Below are positions 33,323-43,028 of a DNA stretch of 64,000 nt, one piece after another. Each line of letters begins with the position of its first letter. Positions within the stretch are counted from its first letter, which is position 1. Below the pieces are notes generated by a model. The model made no database searches and was not told the origin of the DNA. It saw nothing but the letters and a program-made list of their open reading frames with translations. A program made the translations under genes and the position numbers. Source of the DNA: Sinorhizobium sp. 8-89 (GTDB lineage: Bacteria; Pseudomonadota; Alphaproteobacteria; Rhizobiales; Rhizobiaceae). The stretch spans positions 273,483 through 337,482 of the forward strand of contig NZ_JASKLR010000004.1 of assembly GCF_030124325.1 (NCBI RefSeq). Direction: 5' to 3'.

Positions 33323-33988
33323 TCAGTTCTTACGGCTGCGTTTGTCGAAGCGGCGGGCGAGGCGGTCCCCCGCGCTCTGCACCAGTTGCACGAGCACGAT
33401 CAGCACGACGACGACGATCAGCATCACGTCCGGCCTGAAGCGCTGGTAGCCGTAGCGGATGCCGAGATCGCCGAGACCGCCGCCGCCAACAGCCCCGACC
33501 ATCGCCGAGTAGCCGATAAGGCTGACGATAGTCATGGTGAGCGCTAGCGTCAGTGCCGGACGGGCCTCGGCCAGAAGCACCTTGAAGACGATCTGCGTCG
33601 GGGTCGCGCCCATGGCGCGGGCAGCCTCAATCAGACCCTTGTCGATATCGCGGATTGCCGCCTCGACCAGTCGCGCGAAGAACGGAATGGTCGCGATGGT
33701 CAAAGGCACGATTGCCGCCTTCGTCCCGATCGAGGTGCCGGTGACGAGACGCGTGAAGGGGATGATCGCAACGACCAGGATGATGAAGGGCGTCGAGCGC
33801 GTGGCATTGACGATGAGCCCCACGACGCGGTTGATGTTGGGCGCCGGGAACAGCTCGCCCCTGCCGCTGGTTGCGAGGAAAATGCCAATCGGCAGGCCGA
33901 TCAACGAGCCGATCAGGCCAGCAATCGCCACCATACGCAACGTGTCAAACGTGGCCTTGGCGATGAGCAGCAGAAGATCAGGCGACAT
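33323..33988 (-). CDS. metI: methionine ABC transporter permease
   Basis: An inner-membrane permease of 221 residues with five transmembrane helices. The ABC-permease EAA loop reads [24 protein letters not shown] (EAA...G...P), the contact site for MetN. Other MetI signatures are [20 protein letters not shown] and [21 protein letters not shown]. Start choice: ATG 33988 lies 11 bases inside the end of metN, and the further upstream frame is metN shadow. It forms the channel for methionine import; overlap with metN suggests coupled translation. Confidence 0.93.
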   Translation of the reverse strand: MSPDLLLLIAKATFDTLRMVAIAGLIGSLIGLPIGIFLATSGRGELFPAPNINRVVGLIVNATRSTPFIILVVAIIPFTRLVTGTSIGTKAAIVPLTIATIPFFARLVEAAIRDIDKGLIEAARAMGATPTQIVFKVLLAEARPALTLALTMTIVSLIGYSAMVGAVGGGGLGDLGIRYGYQRFRPDVMLIVVVVLIVLVQLVQSAGDRLARRFDKRSRKN

Positions 33989-35057
33989 AGCCGAGCACCT
34001 CCGTGACCAGTCCGTTCTCGGTGAAGAAGCGCTCCGCCCTGGCTGACGTTTCGGCGTCCGCCGCATAGGCAACCACGAGCGAACCATAGGGCTTGCCGCC
34101 GATCTCATCGATTGTGCCGGCAATGATGTTGACTTCGGCGCCGACCGATTTGATGAGCTGCGAGATCAAAGGCCGTTCGGCCGTGGCGCCGAAGAAGGTG
34201 AGGCGCACTACTGCACGATCGCCTGCGCTCGCGGCTGGCTTCAGGCCGCGCGCAACGGCATCCGGCAGTTTCGAGCCCGGCAATCCGGACAGGAGCGCAC
34301 GCGTCGTCTCGTGCTTCGGATGCGTGAAGACATCGAAGGTCTTGCCCCATTCGACGATTTCGCCCCTGTCGATGACGGCCACATCCGACGTGACGGCCTT
34401 CACCACTTCCATCTCATGGGTGATGAGCAGGACAGTCAGTCCCAGTTCGGCATTGATGCGCTTCAAGAGTTCGAGGATCGACTGGGTCGTCTCCGGGTCG
34501 AGCGCCGATGTCGCTTCGTCGGAAAGCAGCAGTTTCGGCTCGGTCGCGAGCGCTCGGGCAATGCCGATGCGCTGCTTCTGGCCGCCGGAGAGCTCGGCCG
34601 GGTAGCGGGCGTGCTTGTCGGCAAGGCCGACGAGATCGAGAAGCGGCCGCACGCGCGCCTCGATGGCACGACGATCCATGCCGGCAATTTCCAGCGGCAG
34701 CGCGACGTTGCCGAAGACGGTGCGTGAGGAAAGCAGATTGAAATGCTGGAAGATCATGCCGACCGAGCGCCGGAGATTGCGCAAGCTCGCCTCGTCAAGC
34801 GCACCCACGTCGACGCCATCGACGAGCACCTTGCCGTTCGACGGTTTCTCGAGGCCATTCACCAGCCGGATCAGCGTCGATTTACCGGCGCCGGAACGGC
34901 CGATGATGCCCGTGATGGAGCCTCGCGCGACGTTGAGGTCGACATTGTTGAGCGCGGTAAAGGCGCCACTTTCGCCGGACGCCCCAAAATGCTTGGAGAC
35001 CCCCTTGAAGGCGACTGAGACGTCATCGGACGAGGGCGTGGGTACGGAAGCGGTCAT
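33978..35057 (-). CDS. metN: methionine ABC transporter ATP-binding protein
   Basis: A cytosolic ATPase subunit of 359 residues. Walker A is [18 protein letters not shown] (about 54-71), the Q-loop [14 protein letters not shown], the ABC signature [15 protein letters not shown], and Walker [16 protein letters not shown], with the H-loop in [10 protein letters not shown]. The C-terminal NIL/ACT-like domain (about 265-359, [21 protein letters not shown]) is where methionine allosterically inhibits transport in the family. The N-terminal 15-20 residues form a low-complexity extension ([11 protein letters not shown]). ATG 35057 was chosen since the coding frame upstream loses character. No SAM-II or SAM-V aptamer was recognised in the leader. 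Confidence 0.93.
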   Translation of the reverse strand: MTASVPTPSSDDVSVAFKGVSKHFGASGESGAFTALNNVDLNVARGSITGIIGRSGAGKSTLIRLVNGLEKPSNGKVLVDGVDVGALDEASLRNLRRSVGMIFQHFNLLSSRTVFGNVALPLEIAGMDRRAIEARVRPLLDLVGLADKHARYPAELSGGQKQRIGIARALATEPKLLLSDEATSALDPETTQSILELLKRINAELGLTVLLITHEMEVVKAVTSDVAVIDRGEIVEWGKTFDVFTHPKHETTRALLSGLPGSKLPDAVARGLKPAASAGDRAVVRLTFFGATAERPLISQLIKSVGAEVNIIAGTIDEIGGKPYGSLVVAYAADAETSARAERFFTENGLVTEVLGYVA

Positions 35058-35508
35058 AGTCCGGTCACCCCCGAAGGAGGGAACTTGGCGATGTGATGAG
35101 GATACATGATGCTCTCGGATGTTCGAAACTCTTGTCCCTGGCAGGGCCGGAACGGAAAATGCGTCAGGAGCGGTATGAGGAAAAGTGGGCGCGGTTTCTG
35201 CCCGCATCACTTCTTCAGGCCGACATTCGACAACGCATTCGGAACAGGGAGCAACTCTCTATCATCAGGCAACCGGTCAATTCAACGCCATTGCGGACAT
35301 GGCCGCCATGCCACGCAATCTATGTCGTTTATGGCGTTTGACTAACCGCTTTCACAGGCAAATTTTTCCGAAAGCACGCGGCTGCGCGCAAAAAGCGTGC
35401 TTATTGTGGGCCGAGACGCGAGGCCCGCCGCTCACTTTGAGGGAGCGGCGAATTGAGGATGCCGGCGGGGGCAGCGAGGGCGCAGCGCGCTGCCATCCGA
35501 CTCCGACC
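35058..35508. other. 451-base intergenic region (promoter region of metNIQ)
   Basis: Lies between metN (minus) and the end of the minus-strand beta-glucosidase gene, so it should hold the metNIQ promoter and the glucosidase terminator. I see CCCTCC-TTC-GGGGG on the minus strand just before metN (near 35070-35090), and AGCACGC (35373-35379) pairing with GCGTGCT (35395-35401). No gene, riboswitch or clean promoter can be assigned. Confidence 0.35.
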
Positions 35509-36882
35509 TCACGCGCCCCTATGGTTGCCTTTCGGAAACTCTTCCGCCAATTCCTTGTACCATCGACCGCTCTTCTTGATGGTGCGGACCTGCGTGTCGT
35601 AGTCCACGTGGACGATGCCGAAGCGCATACGGTAGCCCTCGGCCCATTCGAAATTGTCCATCAGGCTCCAGGCAAAATAGCCGCGCATCGGATAGCCCTT
35701 GGCGATCAGGTCCGCCGTGACCGACAGGTGGTCGGCGATGTAGTCGAGCCGCGGCTGATCGTCGACGGCGCCGTTTTCGACACTCATGTTGTAGCAGGCG
35801 CCGTTCTCTGTGATGTAGCAGTCGGGAAGCCGATAGCGGGCGTTGAGCGTTTCGACAAGCGTGCCGAGCGCCGGCGCATAGACCTCCCAGCCGATATCCG
35901 TCTTCATGTCGCTCACCGGCTTGGCATTTACTGTTGCCGGATAATCTGCACCTGGCGTCGGGTCATCCGAAACCCGCATCGGGGTATAGTAGTTGAGGCC
36001 CCACCAATCGAGCGGTTGCGAAATCGTCGCCATGTCGCCGTCCTCGATCAAGGGCATGCGATCGCCAAGCGCCGACAGGAAGCTTTCGGGGTACTCTCCC
36101 TTGAAGATCGGGCCGAAGAAGACGCCGTTATGGAAATCGAAGGCGCGTTCGGCCGCGGCCTTGTCCTTGGCACTTTTGCTGCCCGGATAGACCGAGTGGG
36201 CGTTGATGACGATGCCCGTCGGCAGACTCGATCTTTCGGAGCGGATCGCCTCGACACCGAGGCCATGCGCGAGATTGGTGAAGTGAAGCGCAGCGAGCGC
36301 CGCATCCATGTTGCGCTCGCCCGGCGCGTGAACGCCGTAGAGATGGCTGAGCCATACGGAGCACCAGGGTTCGTTGAAAGTGGCGACGGCATCGAGCCGG
36401 TCACCGAGGCGGGCGATGACGGTCTTGGCATAGCGTTGATAGGCGTAGGCGGTCGTCCGCGCCGTCCAGCCGCCATCGCCCATCAAGGCAAGCGGCAGGT
36501 CCCAGTGGTAGAGAGTGGCGAAGGCCTTGATGCCGCGCGTCTTCAGCCCGTCGACAAGCCGGTCGTAGAAATCGAGCCCTTTCTCATTGATCGGGCCCGT
36601 CCCCTCCGGAATGATGCGCGGCCAGGCGATCGAGAAGCGATAGGCCTCGACGCCGAGGTTCTCGATCAGGTCCAGATCTTCTTCGAGCCGATTGTAATGG
36701 TCGCAAGCGACGTCACCGTTGTGGCGCCCGAAAACGCGGCCGGGCATGTTCGAGAACGCGTCCCAGATGGAGGGCTTGCGCCCGTCCGCCTTGCTCGCGC
36801 CCTCGATCTGGAACGATGCGGTTGCCACTCCGAAGACAAAGTCACCCGGAAAGCGGTCTGCCAGCTTCTTGGCTTCGATCAT
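35509..36882 (-). CDS. GH1 family beta-glucosidase
   Basis: A cytosolic glycoside hydrolase of 457 residues, the standard GH1 length, that retains configuration while cleaving beta-glucosides (phospho-sugar specificity is unlikely without PTS genes). The acid/base Glu is in TFNEPW (about E170) and the nucleophile Glu in YITENGA (about E359). The N-terminal FVFGVATASFQIEGA and the C-terminal YFAWSLMDNFEWAEGY complete the signature. Start ATG 36882, 8 bases after AGG; the upstream frame is Arg-rich and unlikely to be translated. Its own neighbours on the same strand are the Gfo/Idh gene upstream and metN downstream, neither an evident partner. Confidence 0.93.
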   Translation of the reverse strand: MIEAKKLADRFPGDFVFGVATASFQIEGASKADGRKPSIWDAFSNMPGRVFGRHNGDVACDHYNRLEEDLDLIENLGVEAYRFSIAWPRIIPEGTGPINEKGLDFYDRLVDGLKTRGIKAFATLYHWDLPLALMGDGGWTARTTAYAYQRYAKTVIARLGDRLDAVATFNEPWCSVWLSHLYGVHAPGERNMDAALAALHFTNLAHGLGVEAIRSERSSLPTGIVINAHSVYPGSKSAKDKAAAERAFDFHNGVFFGPIFKGEYPESFLSALGDRMPLIEDGDMATISQPLDWWGLNYYTPMRVSDDPTPGADYPATVNAKPVSDMKTDIGWEVYAPALGTLVETLNARYRLPDCYITENGACYNMSVENGAVDDQPRLDYIADHLSVTADLIAKGYPMRGYFAWSLMDNFEWAEGYRMRFGIVHVDYDTQVRTIKKSGRWYKELAEEFPKGNHRGA

Positions 36883-37037
36883 TGTTCGGCCTCGTCGTCT
36901 GTGCAGCCGACGCCGAAACCGGCGCCGCTGCATTTTCATCGGATAGAGCGGATGCGGACCGAAGACCGCAGGGCTTTTCCTAAACCAGCTCTCGTTTTCA
37001 AACGTGGCCTAAAGCCGCGACGGCAAATGTCAACCGC

Positions 37038-37062
37038 GAAAAGGGCGAGGTTACTCCGCCCT
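37038..37062 (-). terminator. terminator after the Gfo/Idh/MocA gene
   Basis: AGGGCG (37042-37047) and CGCCCT (37057-37062) form a 6-bp stem with a 9-nt loop. On the minus strand TTTT follows (37041-37038). It lies 23 bases past the stop of the oxidoreductase gene. Confidence 0.6.
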
Positions 37063-37084
37063 CCTCGATCTTGCGTCGTCTAAG

Positions 37085-38269
37085 TCAGACCTTGATCCAG
37101 GCGCCGTTGCGCTTCGAGGACTGCACGCAGGCATCGACGAAGACCATGCCTTTCATGCCGTCGTCTATCGTCGGATAGGTGACTGCCGCATCGACCTTCT
37201 CGCCGTTGCGCTTGGCGAAAATCGCCCGTGCGGCTTCCGAGTAGATGTTGGCGAAACCTTCGAGGTATCCTTCCGGATGGCCGGAGGGAATGCGCGAGAC
37301 GCGGGCGGCGGCCGGTCCCGCCCCGGCACCGGCACGCGTCAGCAGGCGCTTCGGTTCGCCGAACGGCGTGTACCAGAGATAGTTCGGGTCCTTCTGCGTC
37401 CATTCGAGGCCGCCCTTGGTGCCGTAGACCCGGACCATCAGGCCGTTCTCATGGCCAGGCGCCACTTGGCTGCACCAGAGCATGCCCTTGGCACGCGCGC
37501 CGTCCTTCGCCTTGAAGCGCATCATCACATGTGCATTGTCGTCGAGTTGACGACCGCCGACGAAGCTGTCGAGATCGGCGGAAAGTTCCTCCAGTTCGAG
37601 ACCGGAAACGAAGCAGCCGAGGTTATAGGCATGAGTACCGATGTCGCCGGTAGAGCCGCCGGCGCCGGAGCGGGCCGGATCGGTTCGCCACGCGGCCTGC
37701 TTCTGGCCGGACTGCTCGATGTTCTCGGTCAGCCAGTCCTGAGGATACTCCATCTGCACGAGCCGAACCGCGCCGATATCGCCGTTCGCCACCATTTCGC
37801 GCGCCTGGCGCACCATGGGATAGCCGGTATAATTGTGCGTCAGCACGAACAGCACGTCGCTTTCGTCCACCGCCTTCTTGAGCTTTTTCGCATCAGCAAT
37901 CGTGGAAGTCAGCGGCTTGTCGCAGATGACGTGGATGCCGCGCTTCAGGAACTCCTTGGCGGCGGCGTAATGGACATGGTTCGGGGTCACGATCGCAACC
38001 GCCTCGATACCGTCCTTGAGCTTCGCCTCGCGGATCGCCATCTCCTTGAAGTCCGAATAGACGCGCTTCGGATCGAGCCCCAGCTCACGGCCGGAGGCTT
38101 GCGCCTTTTCCGGCGTCGACGACAGCGCACCGGCGACGAGTTCATAGTGATCGTCAAGCCTTGCCGCGATGCGGTGGACTGCGCCGATGAAGGCGCCGGA
38201 ACCGCCGCCAACCATGCCAAGCCGGATGCGCTTTTGACGACTTTCCGTGCTGCTTCCCTCAATTGCCAT
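37085..38269 (-). CDS. Gfo/Idh/MocA family oxidoreductase
   Basis: A 394-residue NAD(P)-dependent sugar or polyol dehydrogenase. The N-terminal Rossmann fold shows LGMVGGGSGAFIGAVH (about 17-32), VTPNHVHYAAAKEFLKRG and ICDKPLTSTI, the conserved EKP-like motif as DKP with the catalytic Lys. HNYTGYPMVRQAREMV and GDIGTHAYNL (the His near residue 192) complete the substrate site. The substrate is not evident. It shares strand with the TIM-barrel isomerase gene upstream (154 bases away, with a REP repeat between), a common pairing in inositol- and rare-sugar-catabolic clusters, so both likely act on the same unusual sugar. GGAGAGGA precedes ATG 38269. Confidence 0.88.
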   Translation of the reverse strand: MAIEGSSTESRQKRIRLGMVGGGSGAFIGAVHRIAARLDDHYELVAGALSSTPEKAQASGRELGLDPKRVYSDFKEMAIREAKLKDGIEAVAIVTPNHVHYAAAKEFLKRGIHVICDKPLTSTIADAKKLKKAVDESDVLFVLTHNYTGYPMVRQAREMVANGDIGAVRLVQMEYPQDWLTENIEQSGQKQAAWRTDPARSGAGGSTGDIGTHAYNLGCFVSGLELEELSADLDSFVGGRQLDDNAHVMMRFKAKDGARAKGMLWCSQVAPGHENGLMVRVYGTKGGLEWTQKDPNYLWYTPFGEPKRLLTRAGAGAGPAAARVSRIPSGHPEGYLEGFANIYSEAARAIFAKRNGEKVDAAVTYPTIDDGMKGMVFVDACVQSSKRNGAWIKV

Positions 38270-38306
38270 TCTGAATTCCTCTCCTGAAGTGTTTGCAACT
38301 GAAATC

Positions 38307-38417
38307 GCCCCTCATCCCGCTGCCGCGACCTCCCTGTGCGGACGACGGGAGAAGGGGCAAGCCGCGGGCTCATAAGTCTCCTCTCCCCGCGTGCGGAGAG
38401 AGGCTAGGGTGAGGGGC
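38307..38417. repeat. GC-rich REP-like palindromic repeat, copy 3
   Basis: CCCCTCATCCCGC...CTCCCTGTGCGGACGACGGGAG...CTCCTCTCCCCGCGTGCGGAGAGAGGCTAGGG. A diverged copy of the elements at 19216, 26462 and 44184. It lies between two minus-strand genes that appear to work together. Confidence 0.7.
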
Positions 38418-38423
38418 AGAAAA

Positions 38424-39476
38424 TCAGATTCCCAGCATCCGCCGGTTCGCTGCCTCGTCCGTTCCGCTGTCGGCAAAATCGTCGAAGGCCTTTTCGGTAA
38501 CGCGGATGATGTGCGCCTTGACGAACTCAGCGCCTTCCCGCGCGCCGTCTTCCGGATGCTTCAGGCAGCACTCCCACTCGACGACGGCCCAGCCGGCAAA
38601 ATCATTGGCGGCCATCTTCGAGAAGATGGCGCCGAAATCGACCTGGCCGTCGCCGAGCGAACGGAAGCGTCCGGCGCGGTTCACCCAACTCTGGTAGCCG
38701 CCATAGACGCCCTGACGGCCGGTCGGATTGAACTCCGCGTCCTTGACGTGGAACATCCGGATCCGGTCCTTGTAGATGTCGATATTGTCGAGATAGTCCA
38801 GGCACTGCAGCACGTAGTGCGACGGATCGTAGAGCATGCAGGCGCGGGCGTGGTTGCCGGTGCGCTCCAGGAACATCTCGTAGGTGATGCCGTCGTGCAG
38901 GTCTTCGCCCGGGTGGATCTCGTAACACACATCGACACCGCAATCCTCAGCGTGGTCGAGGATCGGCTTCCATCGCCGGGCAAGCTCGTCGAAGGCGGTT
39001 TCCACGAGGCCGGCAGGACGCTGCGGCCAGGGATAGACGAAGGGCCAGGCGAGCGCGCCCGAAAAGCTCGCCATTGCGTCGAGGCCGAGATTGCGCGACG
39101 CCGTCAGCGCCATCTTCACCTGCTCCACCGCCCATTGCTGGCGCGCCTTCGGATTGCCCCGCATCTCGGGCGCGGCGAAGCCGTCGAAAGCCTCGTCATA
39201 GGCCGGATGCACGGCGACCAACTGGCCCTGCAGATGGGTCGAGAGCTCGGTGATCTCGACGCCGTTGTCACGCGCCTTTCCGGCGATTTCGTCGCAATAG
39301 GTCTTGGACTCGGCAGCCTTCTTCAGGTCGAACAGCCGTCCGTCCCAGCTTGGAATCTGCACGCCCTTGTAGCCGCAGTCGGCGGCCCATTTGGTGATCG
39401 AATCCCAGGAATTGAACGGAGCCGTATCACCGGCGAACTGCGCAAGAAAAAGCCCTGGGCCCTTGATGGTCTTCAT
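38424..39476 (-). CDS. sugar phosphate isomerase/epimerase (xylose-isomerase-like TIM barrel)
   Basis: A 350-residue TIM-barrel protein of the AP endonuclease family 2 fold. Features: LFLAQFAGDTAPFNSWDSI at the start, YEIHPGEDLHDGITYEMF, LYDPSHYVLQCLDYLDNI (Asp and His metal ligands) and MFHVKDAEFNP, the late metal-binding motif. These are the Mn/Zn-binding positions of epimerases acting on keto-sugars or inosose. Start: GGGAGGA lies about 10 bases before ATG 39476. It is followed on the same strand by the Gfo/Idh/MocA dehydrogenase, so the two likely catalyse successive steps. It is upstream-adjacent to xylA on the same strand but separated by 255 bases. Confidence 0.85.
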   Translation of the reverse strand: MKTIKGPGLFLAQFAGDTAPFNSWDSITKWAADCGYKGVQIPSWDGRLFDLKKAAESKTYCDEIAGKARDNGVEITELSTHLQGQLVAVHPAYDEAFDGFAAPEMRGNPKARQQWAVEQVKMALTASRNLGLDAMASFSGALAWPFVYPWPQRPAGLVETAFDELARRWKPILDHAEDCGVDVCYEIHPGEDLHDGITYEMFLERTGNHARACMLYDPSHYVLQCLDYLDNIDIYKDRIRMFHVKDAEFNPTGRQGVYGGYQSWVNRAGRFRSLGDGQVDFGAIFSKMAANDFAGWAVVEWECCLKHPEDGAREGAEFVKAHIIRVTEKAFDDFADSGTDEAANRRMLGI

Positions 39477-39731
39477 CCCGAATTTCCTCCCTGGATCACG
39501 ATTCCGGTCTGCGACCGATTGCTGGAAAGATGCGGCTGCACCCAATTTTCGCGATTGCTGATGGACCTGAAACGTTGCAGTAGGCAGAAGCTAACAGATT
39601 TTTCACGAGGGGCAATCCCGCTTCTACGTATCATGCAAGCCGCATTTTCGGTCCTCGCCAAAACGCATGATCATATTTTGGAGTGAGCTGACGGGCGCCC
39701 CTGTGACAGAAGCGCCCATCGCTCGCAGTGA

Positions 39732-41042
39732 TCAGACGTAGCGGTTCACCACGTTCTCCAAGAGTTCCTGCTTGCCTGACTTCGGCTGCGGATTGAGGTC
39801 GGCCTTGCGCACCCAGGCCTCGATCTCCTCCAGCGAAAAGCCCCCCTCGAGCATCTTCTTAGCCTCGGGCACGTTCCAGCCGGCATAGCGCTTTTCGAGC
39901 GGGGCGGAGAGCGCGTTGTCGTCGATCATTTTCGCCGCCGCCTTGAGACCGCGCGCGCAGCAATCCATGCCGCCGATATGGCCGATCAAGAGGTCTTCCG
40001 GATCGATCGACTGGCGGCGCAGCTTCGCATCGAAATTGGTCCCGCCCGTCTTGAAGCCACCACCCGCAAGCACGTGATAATAGGCAAGCGCCATTTCCGG
40101 AACGTTGTTCGGGAACTGGTCGGTATCCCAGCCGGACTGGTAATCATTGCGGTTCATGTCGATCGAACCGAAGATGCCGAGCGCATTGGCGAGCGCCAGT
40201 TCGTGCTCGAAGGAATGGCCGGCAAGGATGGCGTGGCCCTGCTCGATATTGACCTTCACCTCGTTCTCGAGACCGTACTTCTTGAGGAAGCCATAGACCG
40301 TGGCGACGTCGAAGTCGTATTGGTGCTTGGTCGGCTCCTGCGGCTTCGGCTCGATCAGGATCGTACCCTTGAAGCCGCTCTTGTGCTTGTACTCGACGAC
40401 CAGATTGACGAAACGGCCGAGTTGATCGAGTTCGCGCTTCAAGTCGGTGTTGAGCAGGGTCTCGTAGCCTTCGCGTCCGCCCCAGAGAACGTAGTTCTCA
40501 CCACCAAGCTTCTGTGTCGCGTCGATGCAGGTCTTCACCGTTGCTGCGGCAAAGGCAAAAACGTCGGGATCCGGATTGGTCGCCGCACCCGACATGTAGC
40601 GGCGGTTGGAGAAGAGATTGGCAGTGCCCCAGAGCAGCTTGACGCCGGTCTCGGCCTGCTTCTTCGCGAAATAGTCGACGATCTCATTGAGGTTGCTGGT
40701 GTTCTCCGCGAAGTTTCTCCCCTCCGGACGCACGTCCGCGTCGTGGAAGCAGTAGAATGGCACGCCGAGAAGCTGGAAGAGTTCGAAGGCGACGTCGGCC
40801 TTCAGCTTCGCGGCCTCCATCGTGTCCTTGAACCAGGGACGCTCAAAGGTCTGGCCGCCGAAGGGATCGCCGCCCGGCCAGACGAAAGTGTGCCAATAGG
40901 CGACGGCAAAGCGAAGATGTTCCTCCATCCGCTTGCCGAGAACGATTTCGTCCGGATTGTAATGACGAAAGGCGAGCGGATTGGTGCTCTCCGGTCCGTC
41001 GTATTTGATCTTGGCGATGTCGCCGAAAAATCCCGTGCTCAC
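39732..41042 (-). CDS. xylA: xylose isomerase
   Basis: Cytosolic isomerase converting D-xylose to D-xylulose (also D-glucose to D-fructose). At 436 residues it has the standard class II length. The catalytic His sits in [12 protein letters not shown] (about H101). Metal ligands include the Glu in [16 protein letters not shown], the His in [17 protein letters not shown], and the Asp pair in [21 protein letters not shown]. Start: GTG 41042, 7 bases after GAGGAG. It is downstream of xylB on the same strand, but the reverse-strand SnoaL-like fragment (41177-41537) separates the two, so xylA probably has its own promoter (see the palindrome at 41126). Confidence 0.97.
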   Translation of the reverse strand: MSTGFFGDIAKIKYDGPESTNPLAFRHYNPDEIVLGKRMEEHLRFAVAYWHTFVWPGGDPFGGQTFERPWFKDTMEAAKLKADVAFELFQLLGVPFYCFHDADVRPEGRNFAENTSNLNEIVDYFAKKQAETGVKLLWGTANLFSNRRYMSGAATNPDPDVFAFAAATVKTCIDATQKLGGENYVLWGGREGYETLLNTDLKRELDQLGRFVNLVVEYKHKSGFKGTILIEPKPQEPTKHQYDFDVATVYGFLKKYGLENEVKVNIEQGHAILAGHSFEHELALANALGIFGSIDMNRNDYQSGWDTDQFPNNVPEMALAYYHVLAGGGFKTGGTNFDAKLRRQSIDPEDLLIGHIGGMDCCARGLKAAAKMIDDNALSAPLEKRYAGWNVPEAKKMLEGGFSLEEIEAWVRKADLNPQPKSGKQELLENVVNRYV

Positions 41043-41125
41043 GATCTTGCTCCTCTCATGGATGATGGATTGCCGGCGGCAAGCGGCGGCCGGCCATTAC
41101 GTGGAAGGTAATTGGTTTCATTCCC

Positions 41126-41151
41126 TCGATCGCCGACAGTCGGCACATCGA
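41126..41151. promoter_or_regulatory. palindromic operator candidate between xylA and the SnoaL-like gene
   Basis: TCGAT (41126-41130), GCCGAC-A-GTCGGC (41132-41144) and ATCGA (41147-41151) form a nested dyad centred on 41138. It lies 84 bases upstream of xylA and 26 upstream of the divergent SnoaL-like start, a suitable place for the xyl LacI-type regulator. Confidence 0.4.
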
Positions 41152-41176
41152 AACGCAAACCGAAGGGAAAATTCCG

Positions 41177-41537
41177 ATGCACGACCTCGATCACATTGCC
41201 GAAGCCTATATTGCTGCCTGGAACGAGACCGATGCCGCAAAGCGCGGCACGCTTGTCGAAAGGGCGTTCACGCCGGAGATCGGCTATCGCGACCCGGTCA
41301 TGCAGGGCGAGGGCCATGAGGCGATCAACACGCTGATTGCCGGCGTGCAACATCAGTTCCCCGGCTTCCGCTTCGCCCTCAAGGGCAAGGTGGGACGGGT
41401 TCTCCGACACGATCCGCTTTTCCTGGACGCTCGGGCCGAACGGGACCTCCGTCATCGAGGGCACGGATTTCGGCCTCATCGAGGATGGCCGGCTGAAACA
41501 GGTAACCGGCTTCCTGGACAAGATCCCAGCGCAATAA
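41177..41537 (+). pseudogene. SnoaL/NTF2-like gene broken by a frameshift
   Basis: From ATG 41177 the frame reads MHDLDHIAEAYIAAWNETDA, FTPEIGYRDPVMQGEG and QFPGFRFALKGKV, the usual start of a SnoaL-like polyketide-cyclase/NTF2-fold protein. After about residue 72 it becomes Arg/His-rich nonsense. The next frame over continues correctly: GFSDTIRFSWTLGPNG, VIEGTDFGLIEDGRLKQVTG, ending at 41537. One extra G in the run at 41389-41394 (AAGGTGGGAC, where AAGGTGGAC would keep the frame) explains the break. The intact protein would be about 119 residues. It lies opposite to and between xylB and xylA. Sequencing error is possible. Confidence 0.85.
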
Positions 41538-41563
41538 GCGACGGTCGGATGTGCCGCGGCCGG

Positions 41564-43018
41564 TCATAGAGTCGCATCCCTGATCGCCGGATAGAGGCGA
41601 CGATAACGCTGATAGGCATCCTCATAGGCCGAAACCAACGACGCTTCCGGCGCGATGGTTTCGGCCGTTGCCGGTGCAAAGCAGGTTGCGACGGGATCCG
41701 CGCCAGTCGCGGCGATGAGACCGAGCCGTGCAGCGCCGAAAGCCGCACCGAAATCGCCGTCCGCCGGCAGATCGACCGGCAGGTTGAGCGCCGTTGCGAT
41801 CGACTTCAGCCAATAGCGTGAGCGCGAGCCGCCGCCGATCGCGGTCACGCGCGTGAGGCTCGTGCCGGCCGCACGGAGCGCCTCCAGGCTGTCGCGGATG
41901 GCGAAGGAGACGCCTTCAAGCACCGCCTGCGTCAGCACCGCATGCGAGCTTTCATGACCGAGGCCGGCAAACGCGCCGCGGATCGCCGCATCATTGTGGG
42001 GCGTCCGCTCGCCGGAAAGATAGGGAAGGAACGTGACGGAACCGGGCGCCTTCAGGAAATCGCCGAGTTCGCCCGTGAGTTCTGCGGCACTTTTGCCGGT
42101 GACGCCCGAATGCCAGTTCAGAGCATCGGTCGCCGAGAGGATGACGCCCATCTGGTGCCAGGTGTTCGGGAGCGCATGGCAGAAGGCATGGACTGCGCTT
42201 TCAGGGTTGGGAAGGTAGCTTGCATTGGCCGCGAAAAGCACGCCGGAGGTGCCGAGCGACACAAAGGCCTGCCCCTCGCCGACCGTGCCCATGCCGCAGG
42301 CCGAGGCCGCGTTGTCGCCGGCGCCGCCGGCAACGACGACGCCAGTGCCCATTCCCCAGCGGCTGGCGAGTTCCGGCCTGAGCGTGCCGGCGCTGTCCGT
42401 GCCTTCGACGAGATCCGGCATCTGCCGTTCTTCGAGATGGGTCGCCGCCAGCAGGCTCTCCGACCATTTGCGCTTGCCCGTGTCGAGCCAGGATGTGCCG
42501 GCGGAATCGGACATTTCCGACATATGTTCGCCGGTCAGCCACAGGCGGAGATAGTCCTTGGGAAGCAGGACCCAACGCACTTTGGCGAAAATCTCCGGCT
42601 CGTTCTCGCGCACCCAGGCGAGCTTCGGCGCGGTGAACCCGGGGAAAACGATATTGCCGGTCAGCGCACGGAACTGCGGATCGCTGTCGAGGAATGCGGC
42701 CTGGCGGAAGCTGCGGGTATCGTTCCACAGAATGCAGGGACGAAGCACGGCGTCTTGTCTGTCGAGCAGCGTCGCGCCGTGCATCTGGCCGGAGAGACCG
42801 ATGCCGCGGACGGCGGCAAGCGCTTCCGGGTGCGCCGTCTCGAGGCCGGCGATCGCCTCCTCGGTGGCGCGGATCCACTCCGCCGGATCCTGTTCCGACC
42901 AGCCAGGATGCGGGCGCGAAACGTCGAGCGCTCCCGACGCCGAGCCGATGATCTTCTGCTCGCCATTGATCAGCATCGCCTTGATACCGGACGTGCCGAG
43001 ATCCAGTCCGAGATACAT
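41564..43018 (-). CDS. xylB: xylulokinase
   Basis: Cytosolic FGGY-family kinase converting D-xylulose to D-xylulose 5-phosphate. The 484 residues match XylB length. Motifs: LGLDLGTSGIKAMLIN (phosphate loop 1), LSGQMHGATLLD, ILWNDTR, FLPYLSGERTPHNDAA (the GERTP adenosine/phosphate motif) and TAIGGGSRSRYWLKSIATAL (phosphate 2 region, FGGY C-terminal signature). LacI ends 10 bases upstream, so LacI-xylB form an operon. It sits next to xylA on the same strand, with a broken gene in reverse orientation between. ATG 43018 was chosen. Confidence 0.95.
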   Translation of the reverse strand: MYLGLDLGTSGIKAMLINGEQKIIGSASGALDVSRPHPGWSEQDPAEWIRATEEAIAGLETAHPEALAAVRGIGLSGQMHGATLLDRQDAVLRPCILWNDTRSFRQAAFLDSDPQFRALTGNIVFPGFTAPKLAWVRENEPEIFAKVRWVLLPKDYLRLWLTGEHMSEMSDSAGTSWLDTGKRKWSESLLAATHLEERQMPDLVEGTDSAGTLRPELASRWGMGTGVVVAGGAGDNAASACGMGTVGEGQAFVSLGTSGVLFAANASYLPNPESAVHAFCHALPNTWHQMGVILSATDALNWHSGVTGKSAAELTGELGDFLKAPGSVTFLPYLSGERTPHNDAAIRGAFAGLGHESSHAVLTQAVLEGVSFAIRDSLEALRAAGTSLTRVTAIGGGSRSRYWLKSIATALNLPVDLPADGDFGAAFGAARLGLIAATGADPVATCFAPATAETIAPEASLVSAYEDAYQRYRRLYPAIRDATL

Positions 43019-43028
43019 GGGTGTCCTC

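Noticed and set aside
35058-35160. possible SAM-II type riboswitch before metN
   Set aside because: The conserved pseudoknot core of that class could not be found; only a short GC hairpin.
35185-37083. 632-codon open frame on the plus strand
   Set aside because: Shadow of the GH1 beta-glucosidase gene, with its first part in non-coding DNA.
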